Assembly (NCBI RefSeq): GCF_001005305.1 | Contig: NZ_LBMH01000001.1 | Coordinates: 264,647-328,646, forward strand | Reading direction: 5' to 3' | From: Kordia zhangzhouensis | GTDB taxonomy: Bacteria > Bacteroidota > Bacteroidia > Flavobacteriales > Flavobacteriaceae | Length of the DNA stretch: 64,000 bases | Part shown: positions 16,642-26,141 of the stretch, in pieces | How positions within the stretch are numbered: position 1 is the first letter of the stretch | Layout: each line of letters opens with the position of its first letter | Made by a program: the position numbers and the translations under genes | Notes under the pieces: model-generated | Told to the model about the DNA's origin: nothing | What the model saw: the letters and a program-made list of their open reading frames with translations, nothing else | Databases searched by the model: none

Positions 16642-18177
16642 ATGATGTTAGAAACCTACAGAGGAAAATATTTTCATCCTAGAACGCAATTTATTACGAT
16701 TGATAATCTAGGAAAGGTATTAGAAAGTGACGACGTATTGTTTTCACTTAAAAAAGGGGATGAAATTGCCTCCGTAAGTCCTTTTTTTGAAGGTCTTGCG
16801 GCTTATTTTGACATACAAGAAGACAATGATATAAAATTTACTTGTGTACATCTTGAAAATACAGATGCACAAGAATATACTTGTGATATTGAATTTAAAA
16901 CATTTGCCAACGGGCAACCTACTTTAATTATAATTCACGACTTTTCCGACCACTACACATACTATCAAGAAGTAGCGCAAAGTAGAAACGAATCTGTGAT
17001 TAATTCACAAGTACTAGAATTAAAAAATAAATACCTGAAGGAAAAAGAAGATTTTAAAAATACGTTCATTGCTAATTTTAGTCATGAACTTCGCAATCCG
17101 CTCACAGGTGTTACTTCTTTTTGTTCGGTTTTACAAAAAACCGACATGACTACAGAGCAACAAGATTATGTGGAAGTCATTAAATCATCTGCAGATCATC
17201 TAAAAAACATGATTGGTGACATTTTAGAAATGTCTAAAATTGAAGTCGGCAAACTGTCTATAGAAGAAGAACTTTTCAACTTTCATGAACTAATCGAAAT
17301 GTTGAACTTTACATATAGTGTAAAAGCGAGACAAAAAAATATAGAATTTGACGTAGATTTAGATCCTAAAATTCCAAAATATATTGAAAGCGATAAAACA
17401 CGCATCAAACAAGTATTGGAAAATTTAATTGAAAATGCTCTTAAATTTACTTCCAAAGGGAAAGTAACGCTCAACATTAAAGAAAATCAACGACGAGCGC
17501 GAAAAGTAAACCTAAACATTCGTATTAGCGACACTGGGATTGGAATTCCTGCTGATAAAATTGACACTATTTTTAACAGTTTCACACAACTTAACAATCC
17601 GCAGAAATACTCTGGCACAGGTCTTGGCTTATCAATTGTTAAAGGATTGGTAGAATTAATGGAAGGGAAAATTTATGTGGAAAGTAAAGAAAAAGAAGGA
17701 ACCACTTTTAAGCTAAACGTAAGTTTTAAATACCCAATTAATCAAGAAAGTATTTCTCTGGAAGATAAATCAGATATTGAACATAAAAACTTTTTATCTA
17801 AGGAAAAATACAATATACTTCTTGCAGAAGACTCTGAATTGGCACAAATGGCTGTATTGAAGATTTTAGCACAGGAAGGACATTTTTTCTTAGACATCAT
17901 TAGCAATGGTGAAGATGTCATTGAAAGTGTAATTCACAATGAATATGATTTAATATTGATGGACATTCGTATGCCTGGAACACATGGAGATGAACTTACA
18001 AAAATGATACGCTCTCTACCAGTGCAGAATTGCAAAACAATTCCAATCTTAGCTATTACTGCCAACTTATACGACGATGATAAAAAACGTTATAAGAAAA
18101 TGGGCATGAATGATATTATAGAAAAACCATTTGACGAAAAAACGCTATTAAAAAAGATATACAAGCATTTAAAATAA
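16642..18177 (+). CDS. Soluble hybrid histidine kinase with PAS-like sensor and receiver
   Basis: A 511-residue kinase without membrane segments. Residues 1-110 look like a PAS domain, followed by a coiled-coil linker (about 112-140). HisKA carries the phospho-accepting His148 in FSHELRNPLTGV; the ATPase domain has NLIENALKFT (N box), DTGIGIP (G1) and GTGLGLSIVK (G2). The C-terminal receiver (about 388-511) has the acidic pair in LAEDS, phospho-acceptor Asp441 in LILMDIRMPG, Thr in AITA and Lys495 in EKPF. No output domain or His-phosphotransfer gene is adjacent. It starts 2 bp after the GTPase stop, which suggests the kinase signals to or is controlled by the GTPase. Confidence 0.92.
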   Translation: MMLETYRGKYFHPRTQFITIDNLGKVLESDDVLFSLKKGDEIASVSPFFEGLAAYFDIQEDNDIKFTCVHLENTDAQEYTCDIEFKTFANGQPTLIIIHDFSDHYTYYQEVAQSRNESVINSQVLELKNKYLKEKEDFKNTFIANFSHELRNPLTGVTSFCSVLQKTDMTTEQQDYVEVIKSSADHLKNMIGDILEMSKIEVGKLSIEEELFNFHELIEMLNFTYSVKARQKNIEFDVDLDPKIPKYIESDKTRIKQVLENLIENALKFTSKGKVTLNIKENQRRARKVNLNIRISDTGIGIPADKIDTIFNSFTQLNNPQKYSGTGLGLSIVKGLVELMEGKIYVESKEKEGTTFKLNVSFKYPINQESISLEDKSDIEHKNFLSKEKYNILLAEDSELAQMAVLKILAQEGHFFLDIISNGEDVIESVIHNEYDLILMDIRMPGTHGDELTKMIRSLPVQNCKTIPILAITANLYDDDKKRYKKMGMNDIIEKPFDEKTLLKKIYKHLK

Positions 18178-18241
18178 TGTCGTGTCATTTTTCATGCGCA
18201 TGTGACCTTTTTATTAGTAAGATAGAAAAATAACGAATAAA

Positions 18242-18270
18242 AAAACCGAGCAATTAAGCTCGGTTTTTTT
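18242..18270. terminator. Bidirectional intrinsic terminator between the kinase operon and terB
   Basis: A 10-bp stem (AAAACCGAGC / GCTCGGTTTT) with a 6-nt loop and T run on the plus side; A-rich DNA on the other side lets it serve the convergent terB gene too. Confidence 0.85.
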
Positions 18271-18295
18271 ATATTCTCTACAAAATCGTTTCTTG

Positions 18296-18727
18296 TTAAC
18301 GATTCATATTTTTAATTTCATCCTTAAAATCGTCAGAGTCTACTCCTTTTCCAACTAACATCAATGCTTTATGTACAATGTACGATACATTTTCTGGAGA
18401 AAATCCTAATCCGATTCCCAAACGCTCTAACATAACAGTTTGCTTAGGCCCTAAATCATGATCTGCATATACCATACGAGCTAGGTCATACAAACGATCC
18501 AAACGCTCATTATACATTGATGGTGGATTTATAGGGTGATTTTTATAATCTTTTAAAATTTCCTTATAATCGCTCTCAGAGATATCTAAATTATTAGCCA
18601 TTCTATCTAAAAAGGCCTTCTCTTCATCTGTGATTATGCCGTCACTCATTGCAACGCGAACGATTGCCGCAAAGTGATCTTGATTTCGCTCACGAAATCC
18701 ACTTGAATATAAATCTGATATAGACAT
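18296..18727 (-). CDS. TerB family tellurite-resistance-like protein
   Basis: A 143-residue all-helical acidic protein with the TerB signature: FAAIVRVAMSDGIITDEEKAFLDRMA, where Asp and Glu side chains form metal-binding positions, and a second repeat-like half (YDLARMVYADHDLGPKQTVMLERLG). TerB proteins are thought to bind divalent metal near membranes; the role outside ter operons is unknown. No other ter genes are nearby, so resistance to tellurite is not implied. A -7 element lies 20 bp upstream. Confidence 0.8.
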   Translation of the reverse strand: MSISDLYSSGFRERNQDHFAAIVRVAMSDGIITDEEKAFLDRMANNLDISESDYKEILKDYKNHPINPPSMYNERLDRLYDLARMVYADHDLGPKQTVMLERLGIGLGFSPENVSYIVHKALMLVGKGVDSDDFKDEIKNMNR

Positions 18728-18746
18728 TTGTTATTTTTTTGTGTTG

Positions 18747-18754
18747 CAAATATA
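18747..18754 (-). promoter_or_regulatory. Putative -7 promoter element for the TerB gene
   Basis: Minus strand TATATTTG, exact TAnnTTTG match, 20 bp upstream of the start codon. Confidence 0.55.
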
Positions 18755-18827
18755 CGTATTCTATCGTCTTTTTAAACAAATTTCTCATCTGATTTTCCAT
18801 AGATTATGATATCTAGCGGTAGCATAG

Positions 18828-18835
18828 TATATTTG
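18828..18835 (+). promoter_or_regulatory. Putative -7 promoter element for mfd
   Basis: TATATTTG matches TAnnTTTG and lies 19 bp before the GTG start of mfd at 18855. Confidence 0.55.
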
Positions 18836-18854
18836 TGACAAAATTTGCTAAACC

Positions 18855-21800
18855 GTGAGTATATCTGAAATCTCGCAACTATTTTCACAATCTCCCGAAC
18901 TTGGGAAATTGCAACAAGCTATTGCCAAAAATCAAGAAAAAATACACCTTAAAGGCTTAACAGGATCTAGTCTGTCTTTTGCTATTTCTGCAGCATTTAA
19001 AGCAAGTGAAATGCCTTTTATTATCGTTTTAGATGATAAAGAAGAAGCGGCTTATTATTTGAATGACTTAGAGCATCTGTTAAATGATAAAGATGTGCTT
19101 TTTTATCCTGGTAGCTATCGGAGGCCATACCAAATTGAAGAAACTGACAATGCCAATGTATTGCTTCGAGCAGAAGTATTAAATCGAATCAATTCTCGAA
19201 AAAAACCTTCTTTAATTGTTACATATCCAGATGCTTTATTCGAAAAAGTTGTAACGCGAAAAGAATTAGAAAAAAATACGCTTAAAATATCGGTTAATGA
19301 TAAACTATCTATCGACTTTGTTAATGAAACTTTGTTTGAATACAATTTTCATCGCGTAGATTTCGTAACCGAGCCTGGTGAATTTTCAGTACGTGGTGGA
19401 ATTGTAGATGTATATTCCTTTTCCAACGACGAACCATATCGAATAGAGTTTTTTGGTGATGAAGTAGACAGTATTCGTACGTTTGATGTAGAAACTCAAC
19501 TCTCTACAGAGCGAATTAAAAAAATCAGCATTATCCCAAATGTTGAAAATAAAGCGTTGCAGGAATCGCGGGAAAGTTTTTTAAAATACATTCCCGGTAA
19601 AACAATTGTCTTTGCTAAAAACATAGAATTATTACTGAGCCGTGTAGACAAGTTATTTGTAAAAGCTACCAAAGCTTTTCAAGAGCTATCTACAGAAATC
19701 AAGCATAATACTCCTGAAGAGTTATTCTGCACAAAAGAGCTACTACAACGTCAATTATTAGATTATACAGTTGTTGAACTAGCCTCCAATTCTTTGCTAA
19801 AAGCAGACACTTATATTCATTATCAAACGGCTCCTCAACCTTCATTCAATCGTCAATTTGAATTGCTTGTTGAAAACTTGAACGAAACTCATGCAAAAGG
19901 ATATCGCAACATTATTACCTGTACCAGCGAGCAACAAGCTAAACGTTTTGACGATATTTTTACGGAAGTTAAACGAAAAGTAACTTACGAAACAATTGTA
20001 CTCCCTTTGTATCAAGGATTTGTAGATCATGAACAAAAAATTGTTTGTTATACAGATCATCAAATTTTTGAGCGTTATCACAAATTCCATCTAAAAAATG
20101 GCTATGCAAAAAAGCAAGCTATCACGCTTAAAGAATTAACAAATCTTGAAGTTGGGGATTATGTAACACATATTGATCATGGGATTGGTAAATTTGGAGG
20201 TCTTAAAAAAATTGATGTCGAAGGAAAAAAACAGGAAGCCATCAAACTAATTTATGGCGAACGTGATATCTTATATCTAAGCATACATTCACTCCATAAA
20301 ATTTCAAAATATAACGGAAAAGACGGAAAACCTCCCAAGATTTATAAGTTAGGTTCTAACGCTTGGAAAAAACTAAAACAAAAAACCAAAGCTCGTGTTA
20401 AACATATAGCGTATAATTTAATTGAATTATATGCAAAACGACGCTTACAAAAAGGATTTCAATATGGTCCTGACACCTACATGCAACACGAATTGGAAGC
20501 ATCTTTCATGTATGAAGATACGCCTGATCAATCCAAAGCTACACAAGATGTCAAAGAAGACATGGAAAGCGAACGTCCAATGGATCGTTTGGTTTGTGGA
20601 GATGTTGGATTTGGAAAGACAGAAATTGCAATTCGAGCTGCTTTTAAAGCGGTTGATAATGGCAAGCAAGTAGCCATCTTAGTTCCTACCACAATCTTAG
20701 CGTTTCAACATTATCAAACCTTTAGTGAACGATTGAGTGAAATGCCTGTAACCATCGATTATTTAAATCGTTTCAGAACTACAAAACAGAAAAATGAGGC
20801 ATTGAAAGGACTTGCAGAAGGTACTATTGATATCGTCATAGGAACACATCAATTGGTTAATAAAGCCGTAAAATTTAAAGATCTTGGCTTATTGATTGTT
20901 GATGAAGAACAAAAGTTTGGTGTTGCAGTTAAAGATAAACTCAAAACTATTAAAGCAAATGTTGATACTCTAACACTTACTGCCACGCCAATTCCAAGAA
21001 CTCTGCAATTTAGCTTAATGGCTGCACGTGATTTATCTGTTATTAATACACCTCCACCAAACCGTTATCCTATTGAAACCAATGTAATTCGTTTTAGCGA
21101 GGAAGTCATAAGAGATGCTGTAAGTTATGAGATTCAACGTGGTGGACAAGTGTTTTTTATTCACAACCGAATAGAGAATATCAAGGAAGTTGCTGGCATG
21201 ATTCAACGGTTAGTTCCTGATGCAAAAATTGGTATTGGGCACGGACAAATGGAAGGTAAAAAGCTAGAAAAATTAATGCTTTCATTTATGAATGGTGAAT
21301 TTGATGTATTGGTATCAACTACTATTATTGAAAGTGGTTTGGACGTACCAAATGCGAATACTATTTTTATCAACAATGCCAACAATTTTGGGTTGAGCGA
21401 CCTACATCAAATGCGTGGTCGTGTAGGTAGAAGCAATAAAAAAGCTTTTTGTTACTTTATTACACCTCCATATTCGGCAATGACAGAAGATGCTCGTAAA
21501 AGAATCAGTGCTTTAGAGCAATTTTCCACTTTAGGAAGCGGCTTTAATATTGCTATGAAAGATTTAGAAATACGAGGTGCTGGTGATCTTTTGGGTGGTG
21601 AACAAAGTGGTTTTATCAATGAAATTGGGTTTGATACCTATCAAAAAATATTAAGTGAAGCTATTGAAGAACTCAAAGAAAACGAATTCAAAGAGCTTTA
21701 TGAAGAACAAGAAAATAAGAAAGAAAAGGTTTTCTTGAAAGAAACTCAAATTGATACTGACTTTGAACTTTTGTTCCCAGATGAATACATCAATACTGTT

Positions 21801-22196
21801 TCTGAACGTTTGGTTTTGTATAATAAATTGAGTGAACTCAAGACAGAAGAAGAGCTACAAATCTACGAAAGCGAATTAATTGACAGATTTGGTCCGCTTC
21901 CAGAGCCTGCTTTAGCCTTATTGGATTCTGTCCGCATTAAATGGATTGCCACCAAAATCGGACTTGAAAAAATTCTTATGAAAAAAGGGAAACTAATAGG
22001 GTACTTTATTGCCGATCAACAATCTGAATTTTACCAAAGTTCAATGTTTACAAAGGTGTTACAGTTTGTACAACAAAATCCATCTTTGTGTAAAATGAAA
22101 GAAAAACAAACTCGCAATGGATTGCGTTTATTATTAACTTTTGATAAAATCACAACTGTGAAGCGAGCTCTAGAAGTGATGGAAAAAATTGTGTAA
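18855..22196 (+). CDS. mfd: Transcription-repair coupling factor
   Basis: Mfd removes RNA polymerase stalled at DNA lesions and recruits UvrA. The 1113-residue protein is full length. It has the UvrB-like N-terminus (YPGSYRRPYQIEE, EFSVRGGIVDVYSF), a CarD-like RNA-polymerase-interaction domain (LEVGDYVTHIDHGIGKFGGL), helicase motor with Walker A GDVGFGKTEIAIRAAF and DEEQKFGV, motif III TLTATPIPRTL, motif VI QMRGRVGRSN, and the C-terminal TRCF domain. The start codon is GTG, the first in-frame start after a good -7 element. Confidence 0.98.
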   Translation: MSISEISQLFSQSPELGKLQQAIAKNQEKIHLKGLTGSSLSFAISAAFKASEMPFIIVLDDKEEAAYYLNDLEHLLNDKDVLFYPGSYRRPYQIEETDNANVLLRAEVLNRINSRKKPSLIVTYPDALFEKVVTRKELEKNTLKISVNDKLSIDFVNETLFEYNFHRVDFVTEPGEFSVRGGIVDVYSFSNDEPYRIEFFGDEVDSIRTFDVETQLSTERIKKISIIPNVENKALQESRESFLKYIPGKTIVFAKNIELLLSRVDKLFVKATKAFQELSTEIKHNTPEELFCTKELLQRQLLDYTVVELASNSLLKADTYIHYQTAPQPSFNRQFELLVENLNETHAKGYRNIITCTSEQQAKRFDDIFTEVKRKVTYETIVLPLYQGFVDHEQKIVCYTDHQIFERYHKFHLKNGYAKKQAITLKELTNLEVGDYVTHIDHGIGKFGGLKKIDVEGKKQEAIKLIYGERDILYLSIHSLHKISKYNGKDGKPPKIYKLGSNAWKKLKQKTKARVKHIAYNLIELYAKRRLQKGFQYGPDTYMQHELEASFMYEDTPDQSKATQDVKEDMESERPMDRLVCGDVGFGKTEIAIRAAFKAVDNGKQVAILVPTTILAFQHYQTFSERLSEMPVTIDYLNRFRTTKQKNEALKGLAEGTIDIVIGTHQLVNKAVKFKDLGLLIVDEEQKFGVAVKDKLKTIKANVDTLTLTATPIPRTLQFSLMAARDLSVINTPPPNRYPIETNVIRFSEEVIRDAVSYEIQRGGQVFFIHNRIENIKEVAGMIQRLVPDAKIGIGHGQMEGKKLEKLMLSFMNGEFDVLVSTTIIESGLDVPNANTIFINNANNFGLSDLHQMRGRVGRSNKKAFCYFITPPYSAMTEDARKRISALEQFSTLGSGFNIAMKDLEIRGAGDLLGGEQSGFINEIGFDTYQKILSEAIEELKENEFKELYEEQENKKEKVFLKETQIDTDFELLFPDEYINTVSERLVLYNKLSELKTEEELQIYESELIDRFGPLPEPALALLDSVRIKWIATKIGLEKILMKKGKLIGYFIADQQSEFYQSSMFTKVLQFVQQNPSLCKMKEKQTRNGLRLLLTFDKITTVKRALEVMEKIV

Positions 22197-22241
22197 TTTG
22201 GCTTTGGCTTAATTATTGAATAGTTTTAAAAAAACAATCAA

Positions 22242-23570
22242 ATGATAAAAAAAATACTTCTTATCCTGTTAGCGACACCTTTGTTTCTTCAGGCGCAGAA
22301 AACTATTTCAGGTACATTTTCTCCTGCAGAGAAATATGAGTGGTTTATCATCTATAAACTTACTCCTACATTTCAAAAATATATAGGTAATGGGAAATTA
22401 ACCGAAGGCAAAATGAGTTATACATTTTCGCCTACGGCAGAAAAAGGAATGTATCGACTTGTTTATGGATTGCCGCAAGAGTCAGAAAACTTTGATTTTA
22501 TATACAGTGGAGACGAAGACATTGTATTTACTTTTGAAGAAGGTAATGTTGACTTCACAATTTCGAAAGAAAATAAATTATATACTTCCTACTTTTCTAG
22601 TGTCAATACAGTAAAACGGCAAATCAACACCTTCTACCAAAACGGAGAAGCCGACGAAAACATGTTTTTAACAATTTTCAATACACTTAAAGAAACACAA
22701 ACGGTTTTTGAAAAAGAAGCAGAAGGCACTATCGCAAGTCATTTCATCAAAGCTAGCAAAACATATATTCCAACGAGTTACGAAACTCCAGAAGTAATGG
22801 TAAATCATATTAAAAAGCATTACTTTGATTATGTAAACTTTTCAGACCCTGTATTACAAAACTCTGATTTTATTGCAAACAAAATTTCTAATTATGTGTT
22901 TACAGCTTTACCAATGAAAGAATTTACTGGTGAAGAGCTAGAAAAAGAATATAAAATAAACATTGCTACAATCATTGAAAAAATAAAACCTGTAGCAAAA
23001 GACTATCAAAAAACACTCTTAGGTGTTCTATGGGAACAAATGGTTGTATTGGAAAATCAAGACATTGCCAATTATATAGCAGATACCTATTTGATTGAAC
23101 TTGCATCTCAAGAAAATGACTCCGCTCTTGTAGAAAAATTGAAAAAATATAAAAGACTTTCTTTTGGAGAAGTAGCTCCCGAAATTACTTGGATTAAAGA
23201 CAATAAAACTCATAAATTAAGTGAATTGGATACTGCAGAAAATTATGTTATTGTTTTTTGGAGTAGTACATGCTCGCACTGTCTAGAAGAATTACCTAAA
23301 CTAAAAGAATTTATAGCAACACAAGAAAAAGGAAAGTTTCAAGTCATCGCAATTGGTTTAGAAGATGAACGCGCCAATTGGGCAAACGAAAGTTCTTTTT
23401 ATCCTGACTTTATTCATATTTTAGGATTAGAAAAATGGGATAACGAGATTGGAAACATCTATGATGTTAGCGCTACACCAACATTTTTTGTGCTCAATAA
23501 AGAAAAGCGAATTATAGGAAAGCCTTATGGAGTAAAAGAATTGGTTGAATTTTATACCGAAGAAGAATAA
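22242..23570 (+). CDS. Secreted TlpA-like thioredoxin-fold protein
   Basis: A 442-residue exported protein with an N-terminal signal peptide (KKILLILLATPLFLQAQ). Residues about 20-290 are a family-specific domain of the kind found before redoxin domains in Bacteroidota (DUF4369/DUF5106-like). Residues about 300-440 form a thioredoxin/AhpC-TSA domain with the redox site WSSTCSHCLEELP (CxxC) and the cis-Pro-type SATPTFFVLN. It probably reduces disulfides or cytochrome c-type substrates in the periplasm. It ends just before a strong terminator and is probably monocistronic or read from mfd (45-bp gap). Confidence 0.85.
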   Translation: MIKKILLILLATPLFLQAQKTISGTFSPAEKYEWFIIYKLTPTFQKYIGNGKLTEGKMSYTFSPTAEKGMYRLVYGLPQESENFDFIYSGDEDIVFTFEEGNVDFTISKENKLYTSYFSSVNTVKRQINTFYQNGEADENMFLTIFNTLKETQTVFEKEAEGTIASHFIKASKTYIPTSYETPEVMVNHIKKHYFDYVNFSDPVLQNSDFIANKISNYVFTALPMKEFTGEELEKEYKINIATIIEKIKPVAKDYQKTLLGVLWEQMVVLENQDIANYIADTYLIELASQENDSALVEKLKKYKRLSFGEVAPEITWIKDNKTHKLSELDTAENYVIVFWSSTCSHCLEELPKLKEFIATQEKGKFQVIAIGLEDERANWANESSFYPDFIHILGLEKWDNEIGNIYDVSATPTFFVLNKEKRIIGKPYGVKELVEFYTEEE

Positions 23571-23590
23571 AAATATTTAGAATAATAATA

Positions 23591-23618
23591 AAATCCCGCT
23601 CAATGAGCGGGATTTCTC
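23591..23618 (+). terminator. Intrinsic terminator after the TlpA-like gene
   Basis: A 10-bp perfect stem AAATCCCGCT / AGCGGGATTT with a CAATG loop. The T tract is short, so termination may be partly dependent on stem stability. Confidence 0.75.
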
Positions 23619-24099
23619 GTAAAACTAAAATTACGCTTTAGAGGTTGAATTTCAAATCTGATAAATCAATTTTCCTTTAGAAAAATTACCCTTAAGATCT
23701 ACCTAGTAACTAAACAGAAACGTCAATCCTTCCACGCAAACCTTTTATTAACCACTTAGATAAAAAGCTAGCAGTTAGTATTTTATACAAAATTCATATT
23801 GTTTAATATACGAACAACACGACCTACTGATTTACAACAATAGTGCAATCAATTATTAATTTAATTACTATAATCTTCTTCGATAGCTCTTACAGAGCAA
23901 GTAAAAGGAGTACGTTAGGGGAAACGCAGAAATAGATAAATTTTGTCACAAAGTATTAAAAGACTAGTGGCTAGCTAGCTTATACTTACTGACTCATTAC
24001 ACAAAGCAAAGTACTGAAATTATTTATAAGTTACACAACGTAGAAACACCTGTTTTTTTGGAACACTTATTAATACGCAATGAAACGTCAATATTTTTA
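23619..24099. other. 481-bp intergenic region without a recognisable gene
   Basis: The largest non-coding stretch in the window. All six frames are closed by frequent stops. It is AT-rich with a small more structured part around 23885-23935 (a 5-bp stem GCTCT/AGAGC, then GGAGTACGTTAGGGGAAACG). I see no tRNA, no known riboswitch core and no promoter element matching TAnnTTTG in a position to serve the flanking genes. It could encode an unidentified small RNA, be a gene remnant, or be spacer. Confidence 0.5.
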
Positions 24100-24759
24100 T
24101 TACAGAGATTTTAGATTTTTAATTACCGTGAAAGCTTTATCTACCTGTTCATCATTTACTAAAATGGTAAACTCATTCGTTGTTGAAATGACCTCGTAAA
24201 TATTAACACCTTCCCAAGATAAACGCTGAAAAATAAAGTAATAGATTCCTGGAACATTCACATTATCTTTTGGCAACTTTACTGTAATAGAGGATAAATT
24301 TTCTTGTTTTTCCAATAAAATCTCATTCTTAAATATTTTCCCTACCAATTCAGCTACTTCATTACTCACTACAATATTCGACTCATTTACACCTCGCGAA
24401 GAAGTATAAAATACCGTATTTAATCCTTCTATTTCAGACATAAATGCAGCTTGATTCTTCAATAATGTTTCGGTGACTTTAAAAGTGTAATCGTTCAAAG
24501 ACGAACGCACGGTTATTTCCCCAATATTTCGAACAAGTTTCAATACACGATGTGTCACACGAAATTCCAATTCAGACGACAAACGTTTTAAAGCCATTAC
24601 GATTGCTCCATTTTTTACCTCTTTCCCAAGTTGATGCTCTATTTCTGGTTTTATTAATCGAGAAAGTGAAGTCAAATTGATAATTCCTTGTGATAATGCG
24701 CTAGATAAGAATGGTTTTGTCTTAATATATTCTTCAACGATTGATGAAATTGTCTTCAT
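24100..24759 (-). CDS. ACT-domain protein related to the aspartokinase regulatory region
   Basis: A 219-residue soluble protein. The N-terminal about 130 residues are helical (a DUF-like, winged-helix-sized region, SLSRLIKPEIEHQLGKEVKNGAIVMAL); the C-terminal part has ACT-like sequence (ITVKLPKDNVNVPGIYYFIFQRLSWEGVNIYEVISTTNEFTILV), as in aspartokinases and other amino-acid sensors. There is no kinase domain, so the label aspartate kinase used for similar proteins would be wrong. It may sense an amino acid and bind DNA; this is inference. Convergent to the large empty region. Confidence 0.65.
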   Translation of the reverse strand: MKTISSIVEEYIKTKPFLSSALSQGIINLTSLSRLIKPEIEHQLGKEVKNGAIVMALKRLSSELEFRVTHRVLKLVRNIGEITVRSSLNDYTFKVTETLLKNQAAFMSEIEGLNTVFYTSSRGVNESNIVVSNEVAELVGKIFKNEILLEKQENLSSITVKLPKDNVNVPGIYYFIFQRLSWEGVNIYEVISTTNEFTILVNDEQVDKAFTVIKNLKSL

Positions 24760-24844
24760 GAAAATCTATAATTTTTGTAGGCAATAAAAATAAGAACATC
24801 AAATGTATTTTCAAAACAAATTGTTATAATTATAACATAAAATT

Positions 24845-25204
24845 TTAAAAATGATAAAACGCATCTTTTAAATGTGTAATTGTGAAAGTTTCTTTATTAC
24901 GCAATATTGCGATAATATCAAATCTTACCTCAACATCTAAATCGTTTTCTTCAATATAGTAATCTATCGCTTTTACCAACAGCTTGATTTTTTTAGAACT
25001 CACGAATTCTTCAGGATTCCCAAAAGCAGCTGATGTTCTTGTCTTTACTTCTACTGCTACAAGAATATTTTCTTTTTTTGCAATGATATCAACTTCTGCT
25101 TTTTGAAAATAATAATTGGTTTCCAACACTTCATAACCATGCTTGATAAGATGGGTAACTGCTAATTTTTCACCTTCCGTTCCTAATTCATTATGTACTG
25201 CCAT
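24845..25204 (-). CDS. YraN family protein (UPF0102), endonuclease-like fold
   Basis: A 119-residue YraN/UPF0102 protein with a restriction-endonuclease-like core. Signature residues are visible: HNELGTEGEKLAVTHL, AEVDIIAKKENILVAVEVKTR (the D...ExK pair), and the conserved FDIIAI. Family members start MAxHNELG, so I chose the ATG ending at 25204 rather than the longer frame from 25258. Biological role is unsettled. It lies 85 bp upstream of the ACT gene on the same strand and diverges from the methyltransferase gene. Confidence 0.9.
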   Translation of the reverse strand: MAVHNELGTEGEKLAVTHLIKHGYEVLETNYYFQKAEVDIIAKKENILVAVEVKTRTSAAFGNPEEFVSSKKIKLLVKAIDYYIEENDLDVEVRFDIIAILRNKETFTITHLKDAFYHF

Positions 25205-25336
25205 CAGATATTCCGTTCTTTTTTGGGATAAATTACGTATCTTATCGTTCATTTTCAACTTAAACCAACCAAAAATCTATAAGAAACGCTCTACAAAAGT
25301 GCTTATATTTTTAAAAAGTTTCCAAATCTTAGTCAT

Positions 25337-26125
25337 ATGAAAGTAACCTACGATCACATTGGAAAAGGCTATAACATGACTCGCAAGGCAGATCCATTTT
25401 TGCTAGAGCGACTTCACTACCATTTGAATCCTCGTCAACATGGTTTTTATTTAGATATTGGCTGCGGAACAGGCAATTACACTGCACATTTGCACAATAA
25501 AGAAACCAAATTTATAGGAATTGATCCTTCCAAAGAAATGCTATCGGTAGCCAAGCAAAATGCTCCCGAAATACATTGGAAACTTGGCTCTGCTGAAAAT
25601 ATTCCACTTAATGATACTCATGTAGAAGGTGTTATTGGAACTTTAACACTTCATCACTGGAATGATCTTGAAAAAGGATTTGCTGAATTATATCGAGTAA
25701 TGAAACCGTATGCGAATGTAGTATTTTTTACTTCAACACCTAAACAAATGAAAGGCTATTGGTTAAATCATTACTTTCCTAAAATGCTTGAAGCTTCTAT
25801 TGAACAAATGCCTTCCTTGAAAAATATTACAGAGGCAATGAAAGCTGCTGGATTTACAGATTTATTTACGGAACGTTATTTTATACAACCTGACCTTAAA
25901 GATCAATTTCTGTATGTTGGTAAACACAATCCAGAAATGTATTTGGATGAAAACGTACGTAAAGGTATTTCTTCATTTGTAAATCTAGCCAACCAAGAAG
26001 AAGTTCAAAAAGGACTAGAAAAACTCACTCAAGACATTGCTTCTGGGGAAATTCAAAGGGTTATCAAAGATTATGAAAATAGACATGGAGACTATCTATT
26101 CTTACTAAGTCAAAAAGAAAATTAA
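25337..26125 (+). CDS. Class I SAM-dependent methyltransferase
   Basis: A 262-residue methyltransferase. Motif I is LDIGCGTGNYTAHL (about residues 39-52), followed by the acidic residue in FIGIDPS, SAENIPL and the motif IV region GVIGTLTLHHWNDL, as in the UbiE/Methyltransf_11 group. The substrate cannot be inferred. It stands alone: divergent from yraN, convergent with the carboxypeptidase. Confidence 0.88.
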   Translation: MKVTYDHIGKGYNMTRKADPFLLERLHYHLNPRQHGFYLDIGCGTGNYTAHLHNKETKFIGIDPSKEMLSVAKQNAPEIHWKLGSAENIPLNDTHVEGVIGTLTLHHWNDLEKGFAELYRVMKPYANVVFFTSTPKQMKGYWLNHYFPKMLEASIEQMPSLKNITEAMKAAGFTDLFTERYFIQPDLKDQFLYVGKHNPEMYLDENVRKGISSFVNLANQEEVQKGLEKLTQDIASGEIQRVIKDYENRHGDYLFLLSQKEN

Positions 26126-26141
26126 GTGTTTATGAGTACTG

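Noticed and set aside
24100..24759. Annotation of the ACT protein as aspartate kinase
   Set aside because: The amino-acid-kinase domain is entirely absent; just the ACT-like C-terminus is shared.
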